NCBI GenBank assembly: GCA_019843655.1
Contig: JACDQD010000102.1
Coordinates: 1,435,501-1,499,500 of the forward strand
Length of the DNA stretch: 64,000 nucleotides
Direction of reading: 5' to 3'
Source of the DNA: Lethocerus indicus
Lineage: Eukaryota > Arthropoda > Insecta > Hemiptera > Belostomatidae
In this document: in pieces, positions 24,856 to 37,800 of the stretch
Numbering within the stretch: the first letter of the stretch is position 1
How the letters are laid out: each line of letters starts with the position of its first letter
The notes under the pieces: model-generated
The model's database searches: none
The model's input: only the letters and a program-made list of their open reading frames with translations
Told to the model about the DNA's origin: nothing
Translations under genes and position numbers: made by a program

Positions 24856-27800
24856 CCTCCTCCCTCTCCCTTTTGCCCTGTCTAACTCGGAGCGTGGTCG
24901 GCCCTCTTCGGCCCCCATTGGGGCGGATCATATATAAGGGTAGGACGAGTACCACTACACCCTTATATAAGTGGCCACTGGGTTTTGCAAACACCCCCCT
25001 CTCGTTGGCTCACTCACACGCCATCCACTCTCCCCGGACAGGATTCATGCGCACCGACTACTATTCCCTTTCGCTCTATGGTCATTCCATTTAGTTAATG
25101 GATTGTGTCCAACTAAACTAAACTGTCGGGCTAGTATAAACTTCGTATTCTCCTCATCGATTACAAAAACTAATTTCCCGATTGATATAATTTACCACGT
25201 TACAAGAGAAAGAATTTTGTACATATATGTTTTTAAAGTAATTATTTAAGATAGAACGGATTTCTAATAGAACCGACCGGAATTACTAGAATTGATTTTC
25301 GAACCGTAATCAATTTTATGAGGCGTTCGTGTGATGGATGGTGCTTCAATATTGACTGTAGCGGCAAGATGTAGCCTAGTGGGAGCCGATCTCCACCTCC
25401 CCGCCAGCATGTTATCGGCCAATTACGCTTATCAATAGGACGGCGTGGTTAGCGAGGCGTGGGCGGGGAAGGTAACGGTGCCGGGGGGGAGGGGTAGGGG
25501 CACGAGGACTCTAATTGCCGGGGAGTGCCATTGACAGTGGGGCCCCCCTCACCCGCTCCAGTAATGGAGCCCCGACCCGGGCCGGAGGGAGAGGAGAGCG
25601 CCCGTATTAATACTGAAGAGGGTTGCGGGCTCCCCCGGGGGGTGGAGTGAGTGAGAGATTTGTGAGGTGGGGGCGGCGGGCGGCGGGGAAGGGGGCGAAG
25701 TCAATTTGGCGGCAGTTAGGGGAGGAGGAGGAGGAGGAGGCCGCCCCTACTAATTGTGCCGCAGCGGGGATGCTCAATACGACCGGTCGTCATGGAGACC
25801 GACCCCCTTCGACCCTCCCCTTTCATCCGGTTTCCTCCGTTTCTTTTCATTCGCCCCTTTCCCACCCCCCCCCTCTACTTCTTCCCTACGAGAATAGAGA
25901 GGGAGCAGAGAGTGAGAGAGAGAAAGAGCGGTCGGTGAGGGCCCTTTTTCTTTGTGAAGGGCTCTCCCCCCTTTACCTTCACTCTCTCTCTCCCTCTCCC
26001 TCTCCCGTGCTCCCTCTCCGGGGCCGCAGAAATAAATAACATCCTCCTTCTCCCCTCCACCCCGCCTACCTCTGACGGGGCTGAGAGATTGGGGTCTCCA
26101 TGTTGACAATACGCCCTGGGAGGAAGGGAGTTATTACGGGGTTGAACAGGAGGAGTGGGGTAGTGGCTCCGAGGTGCTAGATAAACAGGTAGAGTCACCG
26201 GGGACCTCTTTCTTTACACGCCTTCTGGAGCTCCACTCTACCGATCTCTCGTATCACGGCCCAAAGAGGTCGGCCCGCATTCTCGGTTCTCTCCGTGTCC
26301 CATAAATTCGGAAATATTTTGTTACTACTTATTTACTTGTTTTTCTAATTTATCACAATTAAACCCATCGAAGGAACGCAATTTGAATTTATCCTCCTAA
26401 CTATCTAGTATTATGATTCGCATTACAACTCTCAATTTCCAGTATTATTCGAGGTAATAACTTCATTTTTGATTAACAACACAAGTTGAATGTAAATAAT
26501 TTATTAATACAAGTTTGTCAACCGCTTTAGGCAGTGAGCATGCAGTAGCCTCATACCTGTAGCTCCGTACACTATGGTCGTGATGAAATATCGATCTGAG
26601 AAGTGTTGAGTTTTGTAGCGCGTATGTGTGTGTGTGTGTGTGTGTGCATGTGTGTGCGGCGAAGACATGTCAAAGGGGCGGGCCGCTATAAAAGTCACCC
26701 TAACTGCCCTCCGGACCCCATACAACCCCAGCCCTCCAGATAAAAATCCCATCTCGACCTACAAGTCGTTACTTCTTTGGCTCCCAATCTCTTTCCTTCC
26801 CCTCCCCCCCTCTTACTCTTTCTTTCCTCTCCATCTCTATCTGGCACACCTTCTCTCTCCGTCTTTCCTCTCCTTTCCGCGTCCAGTTCCGCCCCCTCGG
26901 TTTATGCGGCCGCCCTCTATTTTCCTCTTGTCTCGTCCGTAACGACCCTTCCTTCCCCTCAGCGTCCGCACGTAAACGCGGTCGCCACCGCACCTCCGTC
27001 GCCGCTCCTTTATGTCACGTTTTAACGCCCATTCCTTTGGAATTTTAATCCCATCCAACAGCCGGGGTGTGATGCTATTACAGACCGCCGCCGCAGTGTT
27101 TTAATGAAATGAGTTAATCATTTTTGACGGGGAAATAGAGGACTATTCGGAAGCGTCTAATTCATTTCAAGCGTTCATAATAACCTTATTAAATGTCTCT
27201 TATATTTATCTACTATTGTGTATCAACGGCAAATAAATGACACTTCAACAGTTGTGTGTGCCAAACCGCTACAAATAATTCGTCGTTTTAAACTGAATTC
27301 AGAATCAGAATTCAGTTATTGGTTTTAAAATTACAAAACTTAAGTCCGTATTATAATCCACGATGGACAGGAGATTGCCACGGAGGTGGTCCCTAAGAAA
27401 ACGTTGAAGAAATCTGGGTACGCGGAGCGAGGGTTCTGCCACCTGTGTAATTGCCGGCTCCGGTTCGGGGCCTAATGAGACTGATAACATTGCGTTAAGT
27501 GGAGTTTAACTACTGATTTAATGCCCGGGGCGGTCTTTGTAGTCCTCGTAATTAGCCTCCCTCGGAATTATATTTTAATTTTCCTCGGAGTTTAAAAGAG
27601 CAGAGCCCCTTGTTCACTAATACTCCCAGGGAATAAACAGCTGCTCTCCACCTGTCCCAGTTTATTTATTTTTGATTTCTCCTTTTTTGTTAATTGCAGA
27701 GTATTACGATTGTCGGATGAAAGAAAATTTTAGGTTGTGGTGCTCCAACTAATTGTTCTATTTATTTACTTTTTTAATCACTTTTTTTCTCCTATTCCTG

Positions 27801-29217
27801 GCTATAACACGTGACTGGTCACTTTGACTTCGACTTTGACTTTACTCGCGAGTGGATAATTCAGTAAAAAGTAATAGTTATTTTATAATTCGATAAATAA
27901 TTAAATTTGAGTTTAATATTTGAAATATTGAAATTGAATATTGAAATAATTATTTGAGCCACGAAAAACGGCGAATGGCGTGGGAAAGGAAGCGTGCAAA
28001 TTTGGCGAGCAGATATTACAGGACGTACATATTACAAGAAAATAAAGGGCCTTATTGATATATCGGGGGGTGGGGGTGAGGGGGACGTTTGACGGGCAAT
28101 TGATCGGCTAAGGGGGAGTAGTTTGCCAGGGCCGGCAATGAATCCCGCCCGAGATTGGATTCAATAAATCTCCCGGCGAATTGACACTCCCTTAGAAAAG
28201 GGCGAATGATCGGGGTGAAATATTCCACCCCCTGCAACTCCTCTCCTTTTTAATTTCAATCGAGTCGTTACGACAAACTGCACAATTTCCTAGTTATTTA
28301 TCCGCCACCGTTCCGCCGACTGTATAAAAATTCCGGCAAAGGAACAATCACTATGTACGTAGAAGGGGGTGATTTACCCCACCGGCCGGCAATCTAGACC
28401 CTCCCCCGACCTAAAACTGGCCGCTTTTATCGCCCTACCCCCAGAGGGTTGGGGCTTTGCTCTCCCGTACTTTTCTTTAATGCGTCCCTTAATTCTCGCC
28501 GAATATTTCTCTCTTCTCTTCCGCTTCCTCCTTCCACACCTTCCTGTGTTTTCCTTCTCTCCCTCCTCCGACATCGGTCGGAGATTTACCTAATCTTTTA
28601 CCCTTTAAATATTTCTGAGGGCGGTCGCGGCTCTCTTGTTTTTTCTTTCGGCCCGCATAACAGTTTTACTGCGGATGATTTTCCTTTTTTTTACCCCGAC
28701 CGAGAACAATAAATGAAGGGCAGCCCACTTTCTTTGTACTTTTTTTCTGTGGGCACCGCGAAATTGCTGATTTACGGCGGTGAGTTTGTTTAATGAAAAA
28801 TTTAAGGACGCAATGAAACAAAAAATATTTCCTCCTCGCTACAATTCACACGGTTGTTTTTACTCGTTTAGACGACTTAATTATGTGTTGATCGTAAAAA
28901 ATAGAGCGCAATTATGAACCGCCTGGCCTTAATTGACTAGAAAATCATTGAGCTCGTAAAGTGTACTGAATTAGTAAGTTCGTTTCCCCTGGGAATTCAT
29001 AATTCTAATCACTTAAATACAAATTATTTGTTTAGGCTCCTGACGCCCGATGGGCCTGTGAAAATGTAATTCTTGGATTATGGCTGATGTTCTAGGGAAT
29101 TTCCTCTTCCTCCGGATTACACCTCGCATGTTATAATTACCTTTGCTACAAACCAATTTTACGTGGTGGTCGTTGCGGAAATCGAACTTACCACTTCAAC
29201 TCACTCTGTATATATAC

Positions 29218-29266
<49 letters not shown>

Positions 29267-30403
29267 ATGAAAATCCCTCCAGTATTTCCCAGCATCGTCG
29301 TAGGAACCGGGAGAATTTAATAGAGAAGTCCCTCTCTCGATAGAGGTCTTTTCATTGCGGTCGGAGAGGGAGGAAGGGATATAGAGGAAGGCGTGTAGGG
29401 GGCGTCTAGGAACCACCGTCCCTTAGGGACTCCAAGGAGGAGAGAGAGAAACTGGGGGATCATTTTTTATCAAAGGCATTTTGGTGGAGGGAGCCCTTTG
29501 TGGAACCGCCCCGGGCCGGATAGGAAGAGTCCGGCCCCGTCTTTTGGAAAAACTCGGCCCCCCCCGCTAAGAGATAAGGGCCACGGCCCTTTCCGCCTAT
29601 TTTTCTTCCTCCCTTCTTCCCACCTGGCCAGCCTTCTCTCCCCCGCGCCATCTTCCGGCTCCCGAGCCCAGCGCCGGCGGTATCGCCCTCCCTGCCTTAG
29701 TTTATTCGGAGGATCCCGCTGGAGGGGAGGGCCGAATTGAATGCCTTCCCAAAGACAGTATCGCTTTGAATTATGCTGTTGCGCGTTCCTCGCTAGGACA
29801 AATTCTGCCTCTTCAAAGAAGACACTTTCACTAATGCATTCGCCCTGCGACACACTTACCTCTCGCCCCTACGCTTTACCTCAGTCCTGCAAGAAATATT
29901 ACGTGTGCTTCCGGACCGGCAATTGTCTACCCTTATGCTTATTTTCAGAAAGTAGTCTGCAATATTAAACTGTTAGACCCTATTCATTTTAAATACCTTG
30001 CAAAGTGGTGGTTGCTCTGGAACTTTATTAAATACGAAATCGATTATACAACCCTACATTGTAATGTAAAAATATACTTCGCTTTCGTTTCATTATTATT
30101 TCGGGCATTTTTACCACATAAGCGCATTTTATTAAGACTCCATAATTTCTATTAACCGAGTTCTGATGAATAATATACACGAGTTCCACTTTTCGATTAA
30201 TAAGTCGCCTCGTCTGCTCTAACGTGCAATCGGTCCATCTCTGAAGTGGCCGGGGGGGGGGGCCTCTGAACATTAGCATAACCAGTGTGTGTGCGTGCGT
30301 GCGTGTGAGATAGCTGTTGTCGCAGCGTGTCGTTAGCCGGCGGCTCCCTTCTCGAGCCGGCCCCGCTTTCTGCTTTGATTAATGGCTACTTGGGCTTTTT
30401 CTC

Positions 30404-30471
<68 letters not shown>

Positions 30472-33400
30472 TAAGCCGAATATCATTACCCGTCATGACA
30501 GCCTTGTAGAGTCAATGATCCTGACGCCGCTATTAGTAACAACCGTGCCAAAAATGGAAATGCCATTCTTTCTTTGCTTTACCGCCCTCTACAAGGTTTA
30601 ATACTTTTTCTTGTCGGTAATGATTTTATAACTGATCTACTGTGTTAAACCGACTGTCCGTTCCGACTTTAGTTTTGCCGAGGACAAGTCTTGTTCTCTG
30701 GGTTGTAGTGATAAATTTGATATCCAATCAAATTGTGTTATCAACTTTGACGATTATTGTTTTACGGAAAATGGGCGTATCGGCTCACCCATCCCGACGG
30801 GGCGTTCTCTCGATCGGAAGTTCTAAATCCAGAGAGGGGTTAGACAATGGGCCGTTCCCCTCGCCCTCCCCACCTCCTACCAAAGCCCCGCCGAGCGTAT
30901 TCGCAACAATGGAAGGTCGGTCTTCTTCTTAGGCGAGCTCTCTCAATTAATTCAGCGGAGAGAGTCCGGTGAATGGGCTAAGTGTGGACACAAGAATGAA
31001 CACCGGGTTAGGTTAGGTGTCGTCCACCTGGCGCCCATCTCTACCCCGCCTGCCTAACCGACCTTTACACTCCACTGCCACTCTTCACTTCCTCTTCACT
31101 CTTCGTTCCCTTCCTTCATTATTACCATCGCCCATTCAATCGTCCATTATATCCGCCAACCTTCCTCGTTTTCTTAAGTATTTGTCGGTCCTCAGTAAAG
31201 AAACTGGAAATTTAATTGGGGCGAACAAAGTAATATTTTGTTCGACGTGGAAATACGAACTACCATGAAAATGACGTCCGCGTACTTTCCCGATTGAAGA
31301 GAAATCCGCGAGAATTATTTCCTCGTAATACACGTCCGATATTATCCGGGACAGATGGTTTACTCACTGCCATTATCCCGCTCTCCCTCCGTCGTTTCCA
31401 ATCTCTTATTTAATATGGGGGTTGATTTCTGCCCTTAGAAATCAGTCTGCCGACCCTCGGTCGGATTCTCCTCCTCTGTAATTCAGCTTTTCCCATCGGC
31501 GGCGGAGGGGGATCTTTTCATTCGGAGTCAAAGGAGATCAGAGCGGTTCCCTTCCCCTCGCCCCAAAAGTCCCGCTTTAACCACGGCTGGCTGCTCCGGT
31601 TTTCCTTGATGTCGAGGACGCCGCTCCGTTTATTTAATGTCCCGACGGCGGAGAAATAATTACATTTTTAATGAAATGAAATATATAACGAAGTTTAACG
31701 AAATGAAATATTTTGGGTCCTAAAACATGTATTGGCGGCAACCGAAAAATGTCGACGGTGACCACCGGCACTGGGTAACTTGTAAAGTCTGTGCACAATT
31801 ATAAACCGGCCGTAATATATTCTTTCCAGCCGAGCGAGCGTGTGTAGTATTGGAAACGTCGAAGGAAATGCCGGAACGCTTAGGAATTAAGGTCAGGCCC
31901 CGGAGCTCGGTATGAATAATTCATTCTTAAAATTGATAGCCATTACCGACACCGGATAGTTTCTGAATTATAGCAAATTAATGGAACGGACACGAAACTC
32001 TCCCCCGAATCGTATAATTAAGCGTTATGTATATTAGTATAATTTTAATTGGTCGAGAAGAGTGAGATAGAGTGGGAGGGAGGGGAGGGCCTTTTACGGA
32101 AATAAGAGGGCTGTAAGACATTATACGGATCGCACGGTTTTATTAATTCTGTTAATAGTCAATCGCCCTGGCGGGGCGTCGCTCCGTTTACTTTTTTCGT
32201 TTTAATATCGGATGCATTTCATCGATGGGAATTGACGCCGTGAGAATTCTCGTAATTATCGCGGTCTCTCCGCTAATATCCTGGCTACTCGCCAAGCCGT
32301 TCCCGGAGGTGAGATTTTCCCCTCCTAATCGAGTTCTCAAATCCTGAAATTCTCGTTCTCCCAATACTTCGTTCCGGATCGCGGACGGACAAATATTATA
32401 TCCCGCTAGCGGGTAATTGCTCCCGGCAAAGATTTAATTATCCCCCGACTCATTAAGGCGCTGAAAAGAAAGTGACGCGGTCCATTTTCGTTTTCCTTTT
32501 TTCGGGACACTTGTTCCAATTAGTTACGGTATGTTAGACTCGGTCTTGTTTCGCCCAATTCTGTCGGCGCCCCAGGACCTCGTTACGGGTCGGTCGTTCG
32601 TCCGCCGACCGTGTCCCGCGCCCGCAAATCGGGATTTGAACGGAGAGGAGCGCGGTGCGGCCCCGAGGACATTGACATTCCGAACAAGAACTGTACACCC
32701 GTGCCCGCCGGGGGATAAACGGCGGGTATCCGGTTGCCCACAACTCGGCAGGAAATGTGACCCGCATACCTGACAGAAAAATTGTTATTGAAAACTCTCG
32801 CCTTCGTTAATGCAACGCCCCGCGAACATATTTCAGCGACGACGGATACACAAGATTGTGCGGAACTGAATGTGGTTTGTAGATTATATAAATTCCATCC
32901 GTATTTTAATGTTCCGTCCGGGGGAGCGGGGGGGAGCGAACCTGTTTGGAGTAACTAGCAGTCGGGCGGTACTAACCCCTTACCAAAAAAGGGAGAGGGC
33001 AAAATTACCCGGGCAATGCATTATTCAACGATAATATGGATATCCCCTCCCCCCTCGCATAAGTGGTCTATGTAGGGGTGGAGGGGTTAGGTCTGTTGTT
33101 AACAGTGATGTATGGGGTTCAAATTACCTTTTATCGCTCCCCCGATGTCGGGTGTCGGTGCTGTCAGTTTCCAGCCCGGGATGTAAATGGGTACACCGGC
33201 AGCGTTCATATTTCACGGGATCAGACTTTGGGCGAGGGACGAAAAAGGGTTGAACGCGGAGGCTTCGCATATTGGGGTGGGGCGCACTCGGGGGAGAGAT
33301 ATTGGTCCGCGTTTTATTGGAATATTTTTACTACCCCCCTCACTCCCTCCCCGCCAACTACGCATGCTGCGGCCCGTTACCCCTTAATCGGGCTCAGCCG

Positions 33401-34764
33401 CTGCACGAAGCCGGAGCGTCGTGGATTCCTTACCAGTGGCGTACCAGTTCCTTGTCAACAACAAAATTATTTTTCGAGTCTGAAGCATATTTACAAACAG
33501 CGGTATAGGATTCGTGGTGTGGAATCACCAATTTGTTGTCAGGGACAACCCCCTTAACTGAACGTAACAATCTTTATTGTCCCGAAAGAGAAAAACCGTA
33601 ATAATTCTTCCGACACGGTCGGTAGTTACTTAATACTGCTGCTAGTAGATGTTGATTAGATTACGTTTTCAAACTCCCAAAGAAAACGGAGGAATATTTC
33701 CACTTAAATAAATCTTTCGTATTCGAAAAGGTCCCGGAGTTAATAGCGAGCGAACCGCTAGGTTTAAGGCTCGTAATTTGTTTCTTTCAGAGCGCTCGGA
33801 CTTTTTATCCCTCATGGCCACCCGGGGGCCCAGATCGGATCTGAGAGGCGAACAGTTGTTTTATTTATTTATTTCCATAAGGCAAACAGCCCCCGGGGCG
33901 TTGGGGCGCGATAAGGTTCTGGTTCGCGTGTTCGGACCCAGCACCCATCCCCCCCCACGTACACACTTCCCAATTAGGCGCCCGATAATATCCGTCGGCA
34001 TTAAGTGATTCCGTCCGCCTATTTGCATTGCCCGCGCCCCTACCTAAACTAACTCTCTCTCCCTCTTTCTCGAGTAAAAGATTAAGCGGCAGTTACTGCC
34101 CTTTTCCGTTAATCGAAGTAACGGTACTCGCTCACAGGCACCGAGCACTCCCATCACAGCAGAGAATCAATCTCTCCTTCTCCCTACCTTGTTATTATTG
34201 TCGAACTGGGCGCGCTATTATTAATGAGCCGCTCGTTATTTACGAACGGACGGGCTACTCATTTTCTCGCCGTTCTGGTCTCCCGTCGATCGGAGTCGAA
34301 TTTATTTTTTCAAACGGCTATAAAGCGCGTCGATTTATTTTAATTACATCCTGGAAAACCGCACTGAGTTTTATTATACCGGTCCGACTCGCTGATTGTC
34401 TCTTGCTTATTTCTGTATAATCGGTAGTAGAAAACAAAAAGGAATTTGAGAAAAGTCTCAGAAGGAATAATTTAGAGTAGTATAAGGAAAATCAGTTTGG
34501 TCTCAATATTCCGAAACCCGTCCCTCTCTTATAAGGACACAAAAACTGTATTTCCCCCCCCCCCCGGGTATATTTGCTCGGCTATCTGTTGGTTTATAAA
34601 AGGCTGTGGGCATCGCTACAGTGTGGGCCCGAGTATCCGTTGATTTTTACGATTGCCCGCCGGGAGGTTAACTGAGGCGGCGTATTGTAAACATTGACAC
34701 TGGCTACAACTGCTTAACTCAGCCGCTTTCTCCGCCTCCCTCTTATGTACAAACAACCACGCAC

Positions 34765-34800
<36 letters not shown>

Positions 34801-37800
34801 ACCTACACTGGCGTGCTCAGATTTGAACTTTTGTTTGAGTTAGCTGTTCTCAAATCACATTAAGCCCAGCACTCCCCCACTCAGTCTCTCTCTCTCTCTC
34901 TCTTGCCGACTTCTCGTTTTCGTCGGCAAATACTCCGCTCCCATATTTATAAATCCTCTTGTTGTCTGCGTCCGGCCATGTTGCGGCCCCACTGTTGACT
35001 CGCATTATGAATTAACTGCGCTATGTGTACTTTTTATATACTTCGCTTTGGCCGCCTACCGTTTTCAACTCCACAGTGGAAGTAGAATTTATATTTTCAC
35101 TTTTTACAAGGCGAACATGGATATGGAGGTGACGCTGAAGAGAAATTTCCAGTAGATTTCGCGTGTTTCTGTCTCAGGGATTGTGTTAATCGGCTTAAAT
35201 CGTTGTCTGATTATCGGTCAAATATATATTGGATCACAACTGGTCACAACTGTTAGGTCCTGACATCCAAATATATGACAGGAAACCTATCCGGTATTGT
35301 GTATTTACGATCATAAAAGTTTTCCTGTTGATACAAAATTTATTGAAAAAAGTTTATTTTTAGTAAACTAGTTAATCGGTGCAAGTGCACCCAACGAACT
35401 TTAGTTAAGTACATTTTTTCCGCACTACTCTCAGGGGGCGCTAGTAACTGTGAAATGTACTTAACTAATGTTCATTGGGTGCACCGATTAATTAGCGCTC
35501 TCAATTTCATTCGGAATTCAAATCGGATTACATGATTCATCCCCCCCCAGATGTATCTATTCCGGAGCTCAGATTCACGCTAGGTTATTCAAAACTATTC
35601 ATTTACCCCCTTCCCCCTTCAAGTAGGTCATTTACTAATGGATCTTTCTTTATTATTTTTTTAACGGTCTGGATCGGCGAGGGCGGCTTGTCATTAGAGG
35701 AAGTGTGGAGGGCCCTTGGCGTCGTCTCCCGGTACAATGGGACCGGGCCCCACCACCTCTCCTCAACGCCCCCAATATATCCTTCGCTTCGCACTCTCCT
35801 TAATTTGTTCTTTTGTCCGGACGTGGTGAGGAAACACACGAGCCTTCATACTGGGGACAAAATTGCGTTTTCCATTACACGTTGCAAGTCCCTCCCATCC
35901 TAGCCTTTCGTTCCTAGCAGATATCAACACCTAGTTCTGCTCTCATTCTCTCATCGCACCTCTTATGCTTTTGTTCCTGAGTAGCGGTTGTGGGGGTTAG
36001 GGTGTGTAAACTTGTAAGCGGACAAACGCGGTGTCTATTGCGCCGACAGTCGTATTACCTTGTTCGCACCACGAGGGGAACCCTAGTCGGCTATTTTCAA
36101 CATTTTCTTGTTGCCTCTTAATACATAATATTGTTTCGTAGCATACAATGCGCGATTAGGATAAGTTTACATTTTTAATTGTTTATTTTAACCGCTATCT
36201 GTCTGTCAGATACAGGCGAAAATAACTGCTTTAAAATGTTGCGGTTCGGTAGATTCATATCGGTTTGAAGGGGCCGTCGGCCGACAGATTAAAGGTGGAG
36301 GATGAATAAAAGAAAAGAAATTCCGAGAGCTTAATTCTGGCCCGTTTCTGTATACAGGAGGGGGAGGGGAAACTGATTTCTGGGCCCGAGAGAGCACTTC
36401 CGTCGAGATTATTAATTCGCGAAATCCTAATTAGAGACTGAGGAGCGGAAGGGGGACGGCGAATCTGTATAAATTGGCTAAGATGGGGGTTAAGATTGGC
36501 GAGGGGCGGGAGGAGAGTCGGAATTTTGAAGAGGCGGGTGGGGTTAAGGGGAGGGCGAGGTCTGAAAGCGCAAAACAATTGTAGTCCGGATGAGTTGTAA
36601 GAACGATATAATTGAATTAATCTTCCCCTTTCAACCTTCTCCGGGGGATCTTTTTCTGATGATGAGGCCGTCGCTGGGCGGGGCGGGGGTGAGAGCCCAA
36701 CTGCTCTTCATAATACTTCAAATTGACAAAAGGAGAAAGGTAGGAGGGGGGGGATCCATTGTTGGACCCAATACTTTCGTCATTAATCTAAACCGGCTTA
36801 TGAATATTACCGTCATCTCATTTTTGCGTAGATTTAACGCGGCTGTTTGATTCCAACTAAATAATCGGTCAGCCTGATATTAAAGATAATTAATTCATTT
36901 TCTGTTCCTGAGATTGATGACCGAAAATAATAATGGGAAAGTGCCGGATATAGCAATACGTCCGAATTTATTGCGTTTACCGTAGGAGATAATTTTCAAC
37001 AAGTAGGGAATACAAGTAGCTAGGGTTGTGGACCCTCGTCGTACCTACTTAATGTACCTATTTTCCCGATGGTTGGTGACAGAAAAGAAACAAGGGGGCA
37101 ACTGGGGCCTGGATGGTAGCAGGAGGCGGGGCCACGGTAATACGATTTAAGAGTTAATATAACCCCCCTCCCCCCTCAACCACTTAGGCCGCTCGACAAT
37201 GAGGGTGATGGGGACCGGGGGCTTATTAATTCGCAAAATCGTAATTAGCGAGGAACCTTTGTCGAGTGGTGAGGGGAGAATTGTAAAGGCGGGAAGGGGT
37301 CGGTCGAAACAGTTTCAAGAGGGAGGGGGGAGAAAGGATCTTTTGAATGGCGTAATTGAATAAATCCTTATTACTTTTGAGCTTTGTTCCTGGGGGCCGA
37401 TCGAGCACTCCTCCCGTCGGCCGACAGCCAGATCAACCATCGCAAATAATTTTGAAACCCTTTATATTGAAGTGATAATTGTGAGCGGAATCTTGTTCGG
37501 CAATTCATTTTGTTGGTAACCGAGAAGGTATATTATTACTGTATGAATTGGGTGTTAACTATGCGTTCCTGTTTCACAGTTGACTGTCTCAAAAATACGA
37601 ATAATTTACATTATAATGTTCCTTTTATAAGTGAGAATTATTATGCGCTATTCGTATCGAATTTATGGATGCATATTGAATTTTACATTGTACGGTTAAT
37701 AAGATTGACCGTTTTTTTTTATTTTAGGATTCAGATCCAGCGAAGGGATAAATATTTTGCTTTAGGCTTACTTGCGAAATTCTGAATTCGTCGGAGTTCT

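Noticed and set aside
24506..24994. 162-codon open frame on - with long Arg-Glu repeats
   Set aside because: The RE repeat is simply the (CT)n microsatellite read in reverse.
31008..31019. GGTTAGGTTAGG resembling arthropod telomeric repeat TTAGG
   Set aside because: Only two units, consistent with chance. No use for taxonomy.
33779..33840. Strong acceptor-like TTTGTTTCTTTCAG followed by open sequence
   Set aside because: No downstream donor in a compatible phase and no Groucho-like peptide.
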